Assembly (NCBI RefSeq): GCF_014196055.1
Contig: NZ_JACICY010000001.1
Coordinates: 1 to 64,000 of the forward strand
Source: Novosphingobium hassiacum
GTDB lineage: Bacteria; Pseudomonadota; Alphaproteobacteria; Sphingomonadales; Sphingomonadaceae
Reading direction: 5' to 3'
Length of the DNA stretch: 64,000 bases
Shown here one piece after another: positions 50,858 to 58,766 of the stretch (positions within the stretch are counted from its first letter, which is position 1; each line of letters begins with the position of its first letter). The notes under the pieces were generated by a model, which was not told where the DNA came from, ran no database searches, and saw only the letters and a list, made by a program, of their open reading frames with translations. The position numbers and the translations under genes were made by a program.

Positions 50858-51658
50858 TCAGCCGCGCGCGAAGTTTGGAGGGCGCTTGGCGAGGAAAGCC
50901 TCCACACCTTCGGCGAAGTCGGCAGCCAGAATTGCATCAGCGAACCAGCCGATCGTCTCATCGGTTTCGACCGGCGCGTCGCCCAAGCCGACATCGCGCA
51001 GGATACGCTTGCTGTGGCGCAGGGTATAAGGCGATCCGGCGAGTATGGCGCCCGTAAGCGCGCTCAATTCCGCGTCGAAATCGTCCGCCGCGATGTGGAC
51101 GTCGATCAGGCCGATCGCCTCGGCCTGCGCGGCGTCGAGCGCGCATGCGGTGTAGATCATCCGCCGCGCCTGCCCCGTTCCGACGGCCGCAGCCAGCCGG
51201 TGGTGATCGCTCCGCAGGTAGAGCGCGCCGAGCTTTGCCGGGGTGATGGCGAAGCGTGCGCTCCGCGCGGCGATGCGCAAGTCTGCGGCAAGCGCAAGCG
51301 CCACCGATGCGCCGAAGCACGACCCTTCGACGGCGGCTATCACCGGCTTCGTCGCGGTCTCGACCGCGCGCATGGCGTTGGCCATTGCCCAGCCGAACTG
51401 GCGCGCGCCGTCCGGATCGCTGCGCAACTGGCCGAACTCGGCGATATCGTTTCCGGCGCCAAAATGGCCGCCCCGCCCGCGCAAGACGATGACGCCGACG
51501 CGGCCATCGCCGTCGGCGGCAGTCACCAGACCGGCAAGGTCGCACCACATCTTCAGCAACATCGCGTTGCGCGCGTGCGGGCGATCGATGACGATCGTGG
51601 CAACACCGTCGTCAAGCGTCAGTTCCAAGCCATTCGTCGTGCCGTCGGTGAGCGTCAT
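50858..51658 (-). CDS. Enoyl-CoA hydratase/isomerase family protein
   Basis: A 266-residue crotonase-fold enzyme. Oxyanion-hole segments are RPHARNAM with GHFGAGNDIAEFG, and VIAAVEGSCFGASVALALAADLRIA. At the positions of the two catalytic Glu residues of true hydratases the sequence reads GSCFGAS and LGALYLRSD, so one or both may be missing and the reaction could differ from hydration. Single gene facing the SDR with a 55-base gap. Confidence 0.87.
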   Translation of the reverse strand: MTLTDGTTNGLELTLDDGVATIVIDRPHARNAMLLKMWCDLAGLVTAADGDGRVGVIVLRGRGGHFGAGNDIAEFGQLRSDPDGARQFGWAMANAMRAVETATKPVIAAVEGSCFGASVALALAADLRIAARSARFAITPAKLGALYLRSDHHRLAAAVGTGQARRMIYTACALDAAQAEAIGLIDVHIAADDFDAELSALTGAILAGSPYTLRHSKRILRDVGLGDAPVETDETIGWFADAILAADFAEGVEAFLAKRPPNFARG

Positions 51659-51799
51659 GGTTCGTCCGTAGCAAAAAGGAATCCGAGATCAGATCGCATG
51701 CGCGTTGGCAAGTTCAGTCGTCGCTTCGATCACTGCTGGCTGCGGTTTTGACGAGGACGGCAGCCCGGTCCGTGCAGAAGTAGCAAGGGGCGCAAGGTG

Positions 51800-52714
51800 A
51801 TGGCGTTGGCGCTCCTGCCCATATCGGGCTACCATCAGGTCGTGACCGAAAACTCCGCGTTCAGACAGGTTGGCATTATCGGGACTGGCCGGGCGGCGCA
51901 GGCACTGGCCCTCGGGCTTGGCGCGCAATCGGCTGCTCTGCCGCTCATGTGGGGCCGCTCTTCGTCGAACTGTGCCGCAACGGTCCATCGCGTTGGTCAG
52001 TGCCGTCAGGCTCCGTCGATCAAGGCGCTTGTCGGCGCATGCGATATCATTGCCATTGCCGTGGCCGACGAAGCGATTGCCGAAATTGTCGAGGCCATGG
52101 CGTCGACACCGCTCGCCCATGCCCCGCTCATTTTCCATATCAGCGGCAGCAAGGGCAGCGCGGTTCTTGAACCGTTGCGGGCGAACGGGGCGCGGGTCGC
52201 GGCCATCCATCCTGCCATGACCTTTACAGGGTTCCCCGAAATCGAGGTGCGCCGGATGAGCGGCGCCTGCTTTGCCATTACCGCTTCGGATACCACCATC
52301 AGTGCGGCACGTGCGGTTGTTGGCGCGCTGGGCGGGATCGCGATCGAGATCACAGAGCATGATCGCCCCCTCTATCACGCGGCCCTGTGTCACGCGGCAA
52401 ACCACCTGGTGACCCTGTTCGCCGGCGCCTTGCGAATGCTGGAGTGTGCAGGTGTCGAGGATCCCGCCCGCGTCGTTGCGCCGCTGGCGTCAGCCGCGCT
52501 CGAGAACAGCATTGCGCGCGGGTTCGATGCCCTGTCCGGCCCCATCCTGCGCGGGGATACCGATACGATTCAAAGCCATCTTGCAGCACTTGAGGATAGT
52601 TGTCCCGAAACCCTGCCCGCCTATCGCGCCATGGCGCTGGCCACCCTTATGGAACAGGACCGCAGGGATCCAAAACCTGCGAGATCGGGACTACATCGCC
52701 TGATTGGCGAATGA
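51800..52714 (+). CDS. Rossmann-like and DUF2520 domain protein
   Basis: A 304-residue protein. The N-terminal NAD(P)-binding strand is FRQVGIIGTGRAAQALALGL; then IAVADEAIAEIVEA, the FHISGSKGSAVLEPL segment, and AAIHPAMTFTGFP, which links to a helical DUF2520 domain (YHAALCHAANHLVTLF). The layout resembles pyrroline-5-carboxylate reductase or 6-phosphogluconate-dehydrogenase relatives. AAGGGG precedes ATG 51800; a GTG at 51842 is a shorter alternative. Function unknown. Confidence 0.85.
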   Translation: MALALLPISGYHQVVTENSAFRQVGIIGTGRAAQALALGLGAQSAALPLMWGRSSSNCAATVHRVGQCRQAPSIKALVGACDIIAIAVADEAIAEIVEAMASTPLAHAPLIFHISGSKGSAVLEPLRANGARVAAIHPAMTFTGFPEIEVRRMSGACFAITASDTTISAARAVVGALGGIAIEITEHDRPLYHAALCHAANHLVTLFAGALRMLECAGVEDPARVVAPLASAALENSIARGFDALSGPILRGDTDTIQSHLAALEDSCPETLPAYRAMALATLMEQDRRDPKPARSGLHRLIGE

Positions 52715-52737
52715 TTCGCGGTCACCCGCATCCATCG

Positions 52738-52907
52738 TGTCTGCAAGGCTCAAGGCGGTGGACCTCGCACGACGCCTGGCGAGCGAACACGGCGTCTCAG
52801 TGGAGCAGGGCAAGCAGATGATCATGCAATCGCTTGGTGGCGTCCCCATCGGCCGACCATCGCACCCTTCGGAAGCCGAAGGGCTGGTATCGTTCACGGC
52901 AATCTGA
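52738..52907 (+). pseudogene. C-terminal remnant of an SDR gene
   Basis: After the DUF2520 stop an open frame without its own start reads ARLKAVDLARRLASEHGVSV and GGVPIGRPSHPSEAEGLVSF. This is the last helix and the IPIGRPAEPEEVA-type loop of a classical SDR; the nucleotide-binding and catalytic parts are absent. The frame stops at 52907. The fragment probably marks an old deletion. Confidence 0.6.
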
Positions 52908-52955
52908 AGCGCGAATAGCCACTTTTGCGGCGGCAGTAGTCTATTTGTATGTGCC

Positions 52956-52972
52956 GTTCCCAGCGTGGGAAC
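52956..52972. repeat. Perfect 7-bp palindrome
   Basis: GTTCCCA (52956-52962) and TGGGAAC (52966-52972) around GCG, between the SDR remnant and the convergent Rieske gene. It may be a REP-type hairpin or a terminator stem; there is no T-run on either side. Confidence 0.55.
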
Positions 52973-53006
52973 ATGACGCTGCAAGGGCAAGCTCACCAAG
53001 CTTATC

Positions 53007-54095
53007 TTAGTCTGTCAGGGTCGTTTCTGTGCGCTGCTTCGTGATCCACACAGCCTCACTATCTTGACTGCGCATCAATCGCGAGAAAATCGTGATGGCC
53101 TTGTCGGCCGAGGTTGGCATCGGGCGGGCGTCGGGCGCGCAGTCGATGATGCGCTGTTGTGCTTCGATCATGAGCTTGTCTTCAAGAAAGGCGCCGGTGG
53201 CGACATCGATCATCGCCTGCGCCATCTGTTCGTCGCCGTGTTCCGCCGCAGGCCCCCAAGAATAGTAGTAAGAGGTCGTCGTCGCGCTTGTCGGAGTTAC
53301 CGCTTGGCTGGTGAAATTCGCAAACAGCGTGGGCAGGTCGTCGGGAGGCGCAGCGTTTCTGCACCGTTCTGCCGTGCCTGCGGGGAATATCCCGGTGTAC
53401 AGCAGGAATACACCCGGCAGCACGAAGTCGTAACTGGTCCAGATATCGACAAGCTGGTGGTCGGCAGCCTTGCCGAGAGGCGGCACAGGCGGTGTTCGGA
53501 TGATCCAGCGCGAGGAACGCACCCCTTCGGCGATCGCTTCCACCTTCGGGCGGCTTTCCGCCCAGGCAGGCCCGGCACCAAAGCTCGTCGCATGGACATA
53601 GGCCAGGTGGGTTAGATCGAGCAGGTTGTCGTTTATCAGTTCGTAGTTGGCTTGGTAGTGCAGTTCGCCGGTCTTGAGGACCCAGCGCGGATCGTCGAGC
53701 GCCTTTGATTGCGCGATGCGCGAAGGATCGGCCCTTTCAGGATCGCCCATCCACACCCAGACCCAGTCGTTGCGCTCAACGACCGGATAGGTTCGAACGC
53801 AGGCTGTCGCTGGAATGATTTCCTGACCTGGTATTTGCGTGCAGCGTCCAGCCGCATTGAAGCGCAACCCGTGGTACATGCAGCGGATCTGATTGCCTTC
53901 GATCCGGCCCAGCGAAAGCGGGGCCAGGCGGTGTACGCAGCGATCCTCCATGACAACGATCGCGCCATCGCCGCTACGCCAGATCGCCACCGGTTCGCCC
54001 AACAGCATACGCTGGACCGGCTTGTCGGTCGAGAACTGGTAGCTCCATCCAGCGACGTACCAGCAGTTGCGGATCAGCATGTCTTTTCTCGCCAT
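53007..54095 (-). CDS. Rieske (2Fe-2S) aromatic oxygenase, VanA-like
   Basis: A 362-residue terminal oxygenase of the vanillate O-demethylase type. Start MLIRNCWYVAGWSYQF is typical. The Rieske ligands are in CVHRLAPLSLG and CMYHGL, and the iron ligands in NLLDLTHLAYVHATSFG. Such enzymes demethylate or hydroxylate methoxylated aromatics and need a VanB-like reductase, which is absent here. Start either ATG 54095 or 54080. The gene follows the TonB receptor on the same strand with an 87-base gap, suggesting uptake and attack of the same compound. Confidence 0.88.
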   Translation of the reverse strand: MARKDMLIRNCWYVAGWSYQFSTDKPVQRMLLGEPVAIWRSGDGAIVVMEDRCVHRLAPLSLGRIEGNQIRCMYHGLRFNAAGRCTQIPGQEIIPATACVRTYPVVERNDWVWVWMGDPERADPSRIAQSKALDDPRWVLKTGELHYQANYELINDNLLDLTHLAYVHATSFGAGPAWAESRPKVEAIAEGVRSSRWIIRTPPVPPLGKAADHQLVDIWTSYDFVLPGVFLLYTGIFPAGTAERCRNAAPPDDLPTLFANFTSQAVTPTSATTTSYYYSWGPAAEHGDEQMAQAMIDVATGAFLEDKLMIEAQQRIIDCAPDARPMPTSADKAITIFSRLMRSQDSEAVWITKQRTETTLTD

Positions 54096-54182
54096 TTTCT
54101 TGATCGCATGGCCCGGACCCAGTGGTGCCGGATCCGGGCCTGCGTGCCGCAACAGGGAGGCTGCGACATGCATTTTGTCGGG

Positions 54183-56732
54183 TCAGAATTTCACGCCCAC
54201 TCTGGCGTACCATTCGGCCGGGCGGCTCCAGGTGCCATAGATCAAGCCCGCCCCGAACGCCTGGGATTGCCCGGTGACGATGTAGCGCGTGTTGGTGAGA
54301 TTGGTCCCGCCCACGGTAAGCTCCCAGTTATCCGATGGTGACCGATAAGTGATGCTGGCGTTGAGGATGTCGAGGCCCGGGCGGCGCAGCAGGTAGGTAC
54401 GCTCGGTATCGTTCCACAGCGACGACGTGCGCGTGTAATCCGCCAGCAGCACGATTACGCCCCGCTCACCGAGATCAAGCCGGTAACGCGGCGTGACGTT
54501 GAACTTCCACTTCGGTGCCTTGGGCAGTTGTGAACCTGCCATGGTTCCGGCTTGGAAAGGATTGGGCGCTACCACGGCCTGCGCAAGAACGCTGGTGAAG
54601 TAGGCATCGGTATAGCCGAGTGATGCGTTGATCGTCAGGCCATCAGCCGGGGCGATGATCGCTTCAGCTTCGAAGCCCTTGATCCTGGCCGTGCCTGCAT
54701 TTTGGACGGTTGGGCTTACCCCTTGCTGGAAGTTCAGCTGGATGCCGGTGTAGCGGGTCGTGAACGCAGCAAGATTGAGCTGCAACCGCCGGTCCAGCAG
54801 GGTCGACTTGATGCCTGCCTCGAAGCTTTCGGCCTCTTCCTCGTCGAAGTCCGGCGCGGTCGGCAGCGGGTTTGACAGGCGGGTCGTCCAGCCACCGGTC
54901 TTGTATCCGCGTGACCACGAACCATAGACCATCACATCTTCGTTCGGGTGGAGTTGTATGCCGACTTTGGGGGCAAAGTTGCTGAACTTCTTCTTCTGAA
55001 CCCCAGCGACATAGTACCTTAGCGGCTGGCCGGGCACGGGAAATCCGAGGATCGACTGGCAGGGCTCTCCATAGACCGGGCAGTTGAACAGCTTGTAGTT
55101 GAAGCCGTTGGCGTCCGATTGCCCGCCGGTGAAGTCCTTGTCTTCATGGGTGTAGCGCCCCCCCAACGTCACACCGATAAGATCGCTCAGCCGCCAGTCG
55201 ACCTGGCCGAAAATCGCATAGTTCTTCGTCTTGAGGTCGTTAGGGCCGATAATCTGGAGCAAGCCGTCCGCGAAGGTCACGAAGTCGCGCATCTTGCCGG
55301 TTTCGCGGAAGTAGTATCCACCAAGGACGAAATTGAGTTTCTCGTCCAGAGCGTTGCCGATCAGCTGGACTTCCTGGCTAAACTGGTTTTGCGAAAGCGA
55401 GAACGAGGGTTCGAGCAGTGCCACGGGCGAATTGTCGAGATCGAGCCCCGATGACCAGCGCAAGTTGCGGTAGCCGGTGATCGACTTCAGCGCGATCGTG
55501 TCGCTGACGTCGAAATCCAGCGTCCCCGTGAAACCATAGACCTGCATGTTCGAGAAGCTGTTGCCTGTTGCATAGCTGACGTCCTTGTCAGTGGAGACCC
55601 AGCGGTTGTCATAGGGCAAACGGTTGTTGTTCGGGTCCCCGTCGACGTTGACGCCAGCCAGGGCCGACAGGTTCGTGGCGGGATTGACCGGTGTCCCGCG
55701 CACGCCGCAGAGCGCTCCGGCATTGCGCGCCGCGATCTGCGTCGGGGTCGCGCCGATACAGAAGTTGTAGAGACCGCCGAAGAAGAAACCTGACGATCCG
55801 GTGACAACGTCGAGCGCGGTGCCGGGAATGTTGTTCTGCGCCAGGCCGGCAAATGGGCCACCGACGCCGGTAGTCACCGCAAGAACCGAACTCGACATCG
55901 AGGACTGGTCGATCTTCATGTAATCGCCGCCCAGCGTAACGCGCAACGAAGGCGAGGCCTCCCACAGCAGCTTTCCGCGCAAGGTCCATTCATGCTGGCT
56001 GCCCTCGCGGCTCGCCGTTTCATACCCGGTCTGCGGCAATGAGCCGGGTCTTTCCGTGACGAAGGGCGTAGCGGACTGATATGGCAGGCGCTTCTGGTAG
56101 CCATCGCGGTTCTTTATCGAGAACGTGATCGAGCTCTTCAGCGTCTCCGACAGCGGAAGGTCAGCATAGCCTCGGGCGTCGAGGCGATTGTAGCGGCCAG
56201 TGGTAATATCCCCTTCGAAGGCGGGCGTGTCGCCGGGCTTGCGCGTAACGACGCTGATCGCGCCGCCAATGGTGTTGCGGCCGAAGAGTGTGCCCTGGGG
56301 CCCCTTGAGCACTTCGATCCTCTCGACGTCGGGCAGATCGAGGTTGGCACCGACGGTTCGGGCGAGATACACTCCGTCAAGGTAGATGCCGACGCCTGGG
56401 TCGATGTTCATCGCGAAGTCATTTGCGCCGATGCCGCGGATAAAGGCTGAAAGGACAGCCGATGAACCCGAGAAGGGCGTGCCCGCGTCGAGCGAGACAT
56501 TGGGTGCCGAATTCGATATCTGCGCCACGTCGCTCACGGCGCGCTCCCTGAGTGTATCAGCAGAGAAGGCCGAAATTGCGATCGGCACGTCCTGAACGTT
56601 CTCGGCGCGCTTTTGCGCCGTCACGACAATCTGCGCGATGCCGCCTTCGTTTGCAGTTTCACTGCTTTCCTGTGCATTGACCGTTGCCGGCATCGCGAGC
56701 GCCAAAACACTTGCTGCTGTCGCAAAACGCAT
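54183..56732 (-). CDS. TonB-dependent outer-membrane receptor
   Basis: An 849-residue receptor with signal peptide (RFATAASVLALAMPATVNA). The TonB box region IVVTAQKRAENVQDVPIAI opens the plug (GIGANDFAMNIDPGVGIYLD, VEVLKGPQGTLFGRNTIGGA-type segment), followed by a beta-barrel ending in a typical strand with terminal Phe (YARVGVKF). It imports a ligand with energy from TonB-ExbBD. The neighbouring Rieske oxygenase and the divergent AraC-type gene suggest an aromatic substrate rather than a siderophore. Confidence 0.93.
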   Translation of the reverse strand: MRFATAASVLALAMPATVNAQESSETANEGGIAQIVVTAQKRAENVQDVPIAISAFSADTLRERAVSDVAQISNSAPNVSLDAGTPFSGSSAVLSAFIRGIGANDFAMNIDPGVGIYLDGVYLARTVGANLDLPDVERIEVLKGPQGTLFGRNTIGGAISVVTRKPGDTPAFEGDITTGRYNRLDARGYADLPLSETLKSSITFSIKNRDGYQKRLPYQSATPFVTERPGSLPQTGYETASREGSQHEWTLRGKLLWEASPSLRVTLGGDYMKIDQSSMSSSVLAVTTGVGGPFAGLAQNNIPGTALDVVTGSSGFFFGGLYNFCIGATPTQIAARNAGALCGVRGTPVNPATNLSALAGVNVDGDPNNNRLPYDNRWVSTDKDVSYATGNSFSNMQVYGFTGTLDFDVSDTIALKSITGYRNLRWSSGLDLDNSPVALLEPSFSLSQNQFSQEVQLIGNALDEKLNFVLGGYYFRETGKMRDFVTFADGLLQIIGPNDLKTKNYAIFGQVDWRLSDLIGVTLGGRYTHEDKDFTGGQSDANGFNYKLFNCPVYGEPCQSILGFPVPGQPLRYYVAGVQKKKFSNFAPKVGIQLHPNEDVMVYGSWSRGYKTGGWTTRLSNPLPTAPDFDEEEAESFEAGIKSTLLDRRLQLNLAAFTTRYTGIQLNFQQGVSPTVQNAGTARIKGFEAEAIIAPADGLTINASLGYTDAYFTSVLAQAVVAPNPFQAGTMAGSQLPKAPKWKFNVTPRYRLDLGERGVIVLLADYTRTSSLWNDTERTYLLRRPGLDILNASITYRSPSDNWELTVGGTNLTNTRYIVTGQSQAFGAGLIYGTWSRPAEWYARVGVKF

Positions 56733-56911
56733 AACTCTTCTCCCCTCCCGCCCTGGTTTTCCCAGTGTCGGTGTGCGTGCTCAGAGATACGGAAGTCCAC
56801 TATCGGCAAACAGCGCACCAAGTGCACAAAGTACCCTGTGAAACGTGCACTCGCGCATGCTCGCGCCGCGCTCGTTTCATGCTAGCCTGCGTATCGGCTC
56901 GGGAGAGGCTC
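56733..56911. promoter_or_regulatory. Divergent promoter region, TonB receptor / AraC-type regulator
   Basis: 179 bases between divergent starts, with GGGAGAGG as ribosome binding site for the regulator and GGGAG(A)AG for the receptor. Expected to contain operators of the AraC-type protein. No repeat could be assigned with confidence. Confidence 0.45.
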
Positions 56912-57850
56912 ATGAAAGAGGTGCTTCACATCAGCACGATGAATGCGCCGGTGGGTCAGAGGCATCGCTTCTGGACAGACCAAGTGGCGGCATACCTGTC
57001 GACGATGGAGATCGACGTCCGGCGCAAGATCGACTTTCAGGGCAGCATCGCGCTTCGTCCGCTTGGTGCTGCGCGGATCGCGTTGGTCGATGCGGAATAC
57101 CAATCGGTCACCCATCGAGCGGATGGGCGGGACGATCGGCTGCAGCTCTCGCTTGTGGATCAAGGCGGGATGGAAGTGCGGCGTTTCGGGCAGACGCTCA
57201 CCCTGTCGCAAGGGGATTGGTGCCTTCTTGATGAGCGCGAAAGCTACTCGTTCGTGACCTCGCCGCGCTGTGCCTGCATCGTCATGCAGATGCCCGGTCC
57301 ATGGGCGCGTCGGCTCATGCCAGATCCGGGCGGATCGGTGATTGCGGGCACCAGTTGCGACCCGCATTGGCAGAGAGCACTGGCCCTGGGTTTGCGGGCA
57401 GTCGGCTCACACCAGGCTTCGAGCCCGGTCATGGACGACGACATGCTTGCTGAACAACTTGGAAACCTACTCGCGCTTGCGATGTCGCCTCATGCCATCA
57501 AGGTAGATGGCCGTCAGCGTGGCGCCTTGTTGCGAGCCATTCGCCGGTCGATGCTCGAGCGCCACAATGAGCCACATCTTGGCGCATCTCAGATTGCTTA
57601 TCTGAACAAGATATCGGTGCGATATCTGCACAAACTCTTCGCATCGGCCGGAACCACATTCGGCCATGAACTGCTGCAATTGCGATTGGCGAGCGCCAAG
57701 CGACTATTAGCCGATCAGCGGTATATTCGCGTCAGCGTCGGCGAAATCTCTTCCTTGTCGGGTTTCGCAACACCTGAGGCATTCACGCGGCACTTCAAGG
57801 GCGCTCTTGGAGTCACTCCAAGAAAATACCGACAGGAAACACTCAAGTAG
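56912..57850 (+). CDS. AraC-family regulator (AraC_binding_2 type)
   Basis: A 312-residue regulator. The N-terminal half has features of the AraC_E/AraC_binding_2 domain seen in FeaR and similar proteins (GQRHRFWTDQVAAYL, LQLSLVDQGGMEVRRFGQ, LSQGDWCLLDERESY). The C-terminal HTH pair is IAYLNKISVRYLHKLFASAG and VGEISSLSGFATPEAFTRHF. ATG at 56912 is preceded by GGGAGAGG. Such regulators respond to aromatic amines or acids; it likely controls the divergent TonB receptor and Rieske genes. Confidence 0.88.
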   Translation: MKEVLHISTMNAPVGQRHRFWTDQVAAYLSTMEIDVRRKIDFQGSIALRPLGAARIALVDAEYQSVTHRADGRDDRLQLSLVDQGGMEVRRFGQTLTLSQGDWCLLDERESYSFVTSPRCACIVMQMPGPWARRLMPDPGGSVIAGTSCDPHWQRALALGLRAVGSHQASSPVMDDDMLAEQLGNLLALAMSPHAIKVDGRQRGALLRAIRRSMLERHNEPHLGASQIAYLNKISVRYLHKLFASAGTTFGHELLQLRLASAKRLLADQRYIRVSVGEISSLSGFATPEAFTRHFKGALGVTPRKYRQETLK

Positions 57851-58007
57851 ACCCGATAATCGCGTCAGCTTCCGACCTTGAAGAAGAGAGTCTGCTTGAT
57901 GGCGCTTCACCTTTCCGCATGACGGTTGGATGGAGGTCAAGACATGATGTGCTCCGGGGCAGTTCGATCGCGCTAGGTGCACTTCGCCCAGACTTCAGGA
58001 GTCGACC

Positions 58008-58766
58008 ATGAAATCCGGGATCAATCGCCAGTGGTTGCTCGCTCGCCGGCCGCAGGGCAACGCTCCGCTTGCCGATTTCGAGTACCGGGAGGGTTCTGTT
58101 CCAGACCCGGCATCACTGCAGCCGGGCGAACTGCTGGTGCGCAACCGGGTGTTCTTGTGCGTACCGACCGGTGAGACGCTCGTGGTTTCGGGTGCGGTCG
58201 GCTCGACAGGGTCGATGGCGGCGCGAATTGGCAAGATCGTCGGCTGTCGGGTGATCGGCATCGCCGGCGGGTCCGAGAAATGCGCGTGGCTGACCGAGAG
58301 CTGCGGGCTGGATGCGGCGATTGACTATCGGCAAGGACGCGTGGCGGAGAAGCTCGCTGACCTTTGCCCAAACGGTATCGATGTCTTCTTTGACAACGTG
58401 GGCGGCGATATTCTGCAGGCGGCGGTTGATAACATGGCCAGCTTGGGGCGGATTGTCCTGTGCGGTCAGATCGCGAGCTACACTGACGCTGAACCGGCGC
58501 CCGGCCCTTCCAACATGATGCGGATCATCTACGGCGGCATCACGATCCAGGGTTTCCTTCAGGGCAATTACGCTGACGAGGCTGCGGCGGCCGTTATGCA
58601 GCTCCGCGAGTGGGAGAAGGAAGGAAAAATAACTCATAGAGAGGACGTGCGCACCGGATTCGCGCAACTTCCCGAAGTCTTCGGGGACCTGTTCGCCGGT
58701 TCGCAATCAAGGCAGCAGCGGTTCCTTGATTACCGATTATACCGGATCGGGATTGTTGAGCGCTGA
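58008..58766 (+). pseudogene. NADP-dependent MDR oxidoreductase with internal deletion and lost C-terminus
   Basis: Begins like a full-length MDR enzyme (INRQWLLARRPQGNAPLADF, then LLVRNRVFLC), but passes at once into the cofactor region (VPTGETLVVSGAVGSTGSMA, GCRVIGIAGGSEKC). About 90 residues containing the rest of the catalytic domain are missing in frame. Residues from CPNGIDVFFDNVGGDIL to HREDVRTGFAQLP are normal, then the last about 20 are unrelated (SRQQRFLDYRLYRIGIVER). The family is normally about 335-340 residues; this is 252. CAGGAG precedes the ATG. It is unlikely to be active. Confidence 0.75.

Noticed and set aside
52956-52972. The GTTCCCA-GCG-TGGGAAC palindrome as another mirrored EcfG promoter
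   Set aside because: The two half-sites are only 3 bases apart, far too close for -35/-10 spacing, and no GTT occurs at the right distance from either GGAAC.
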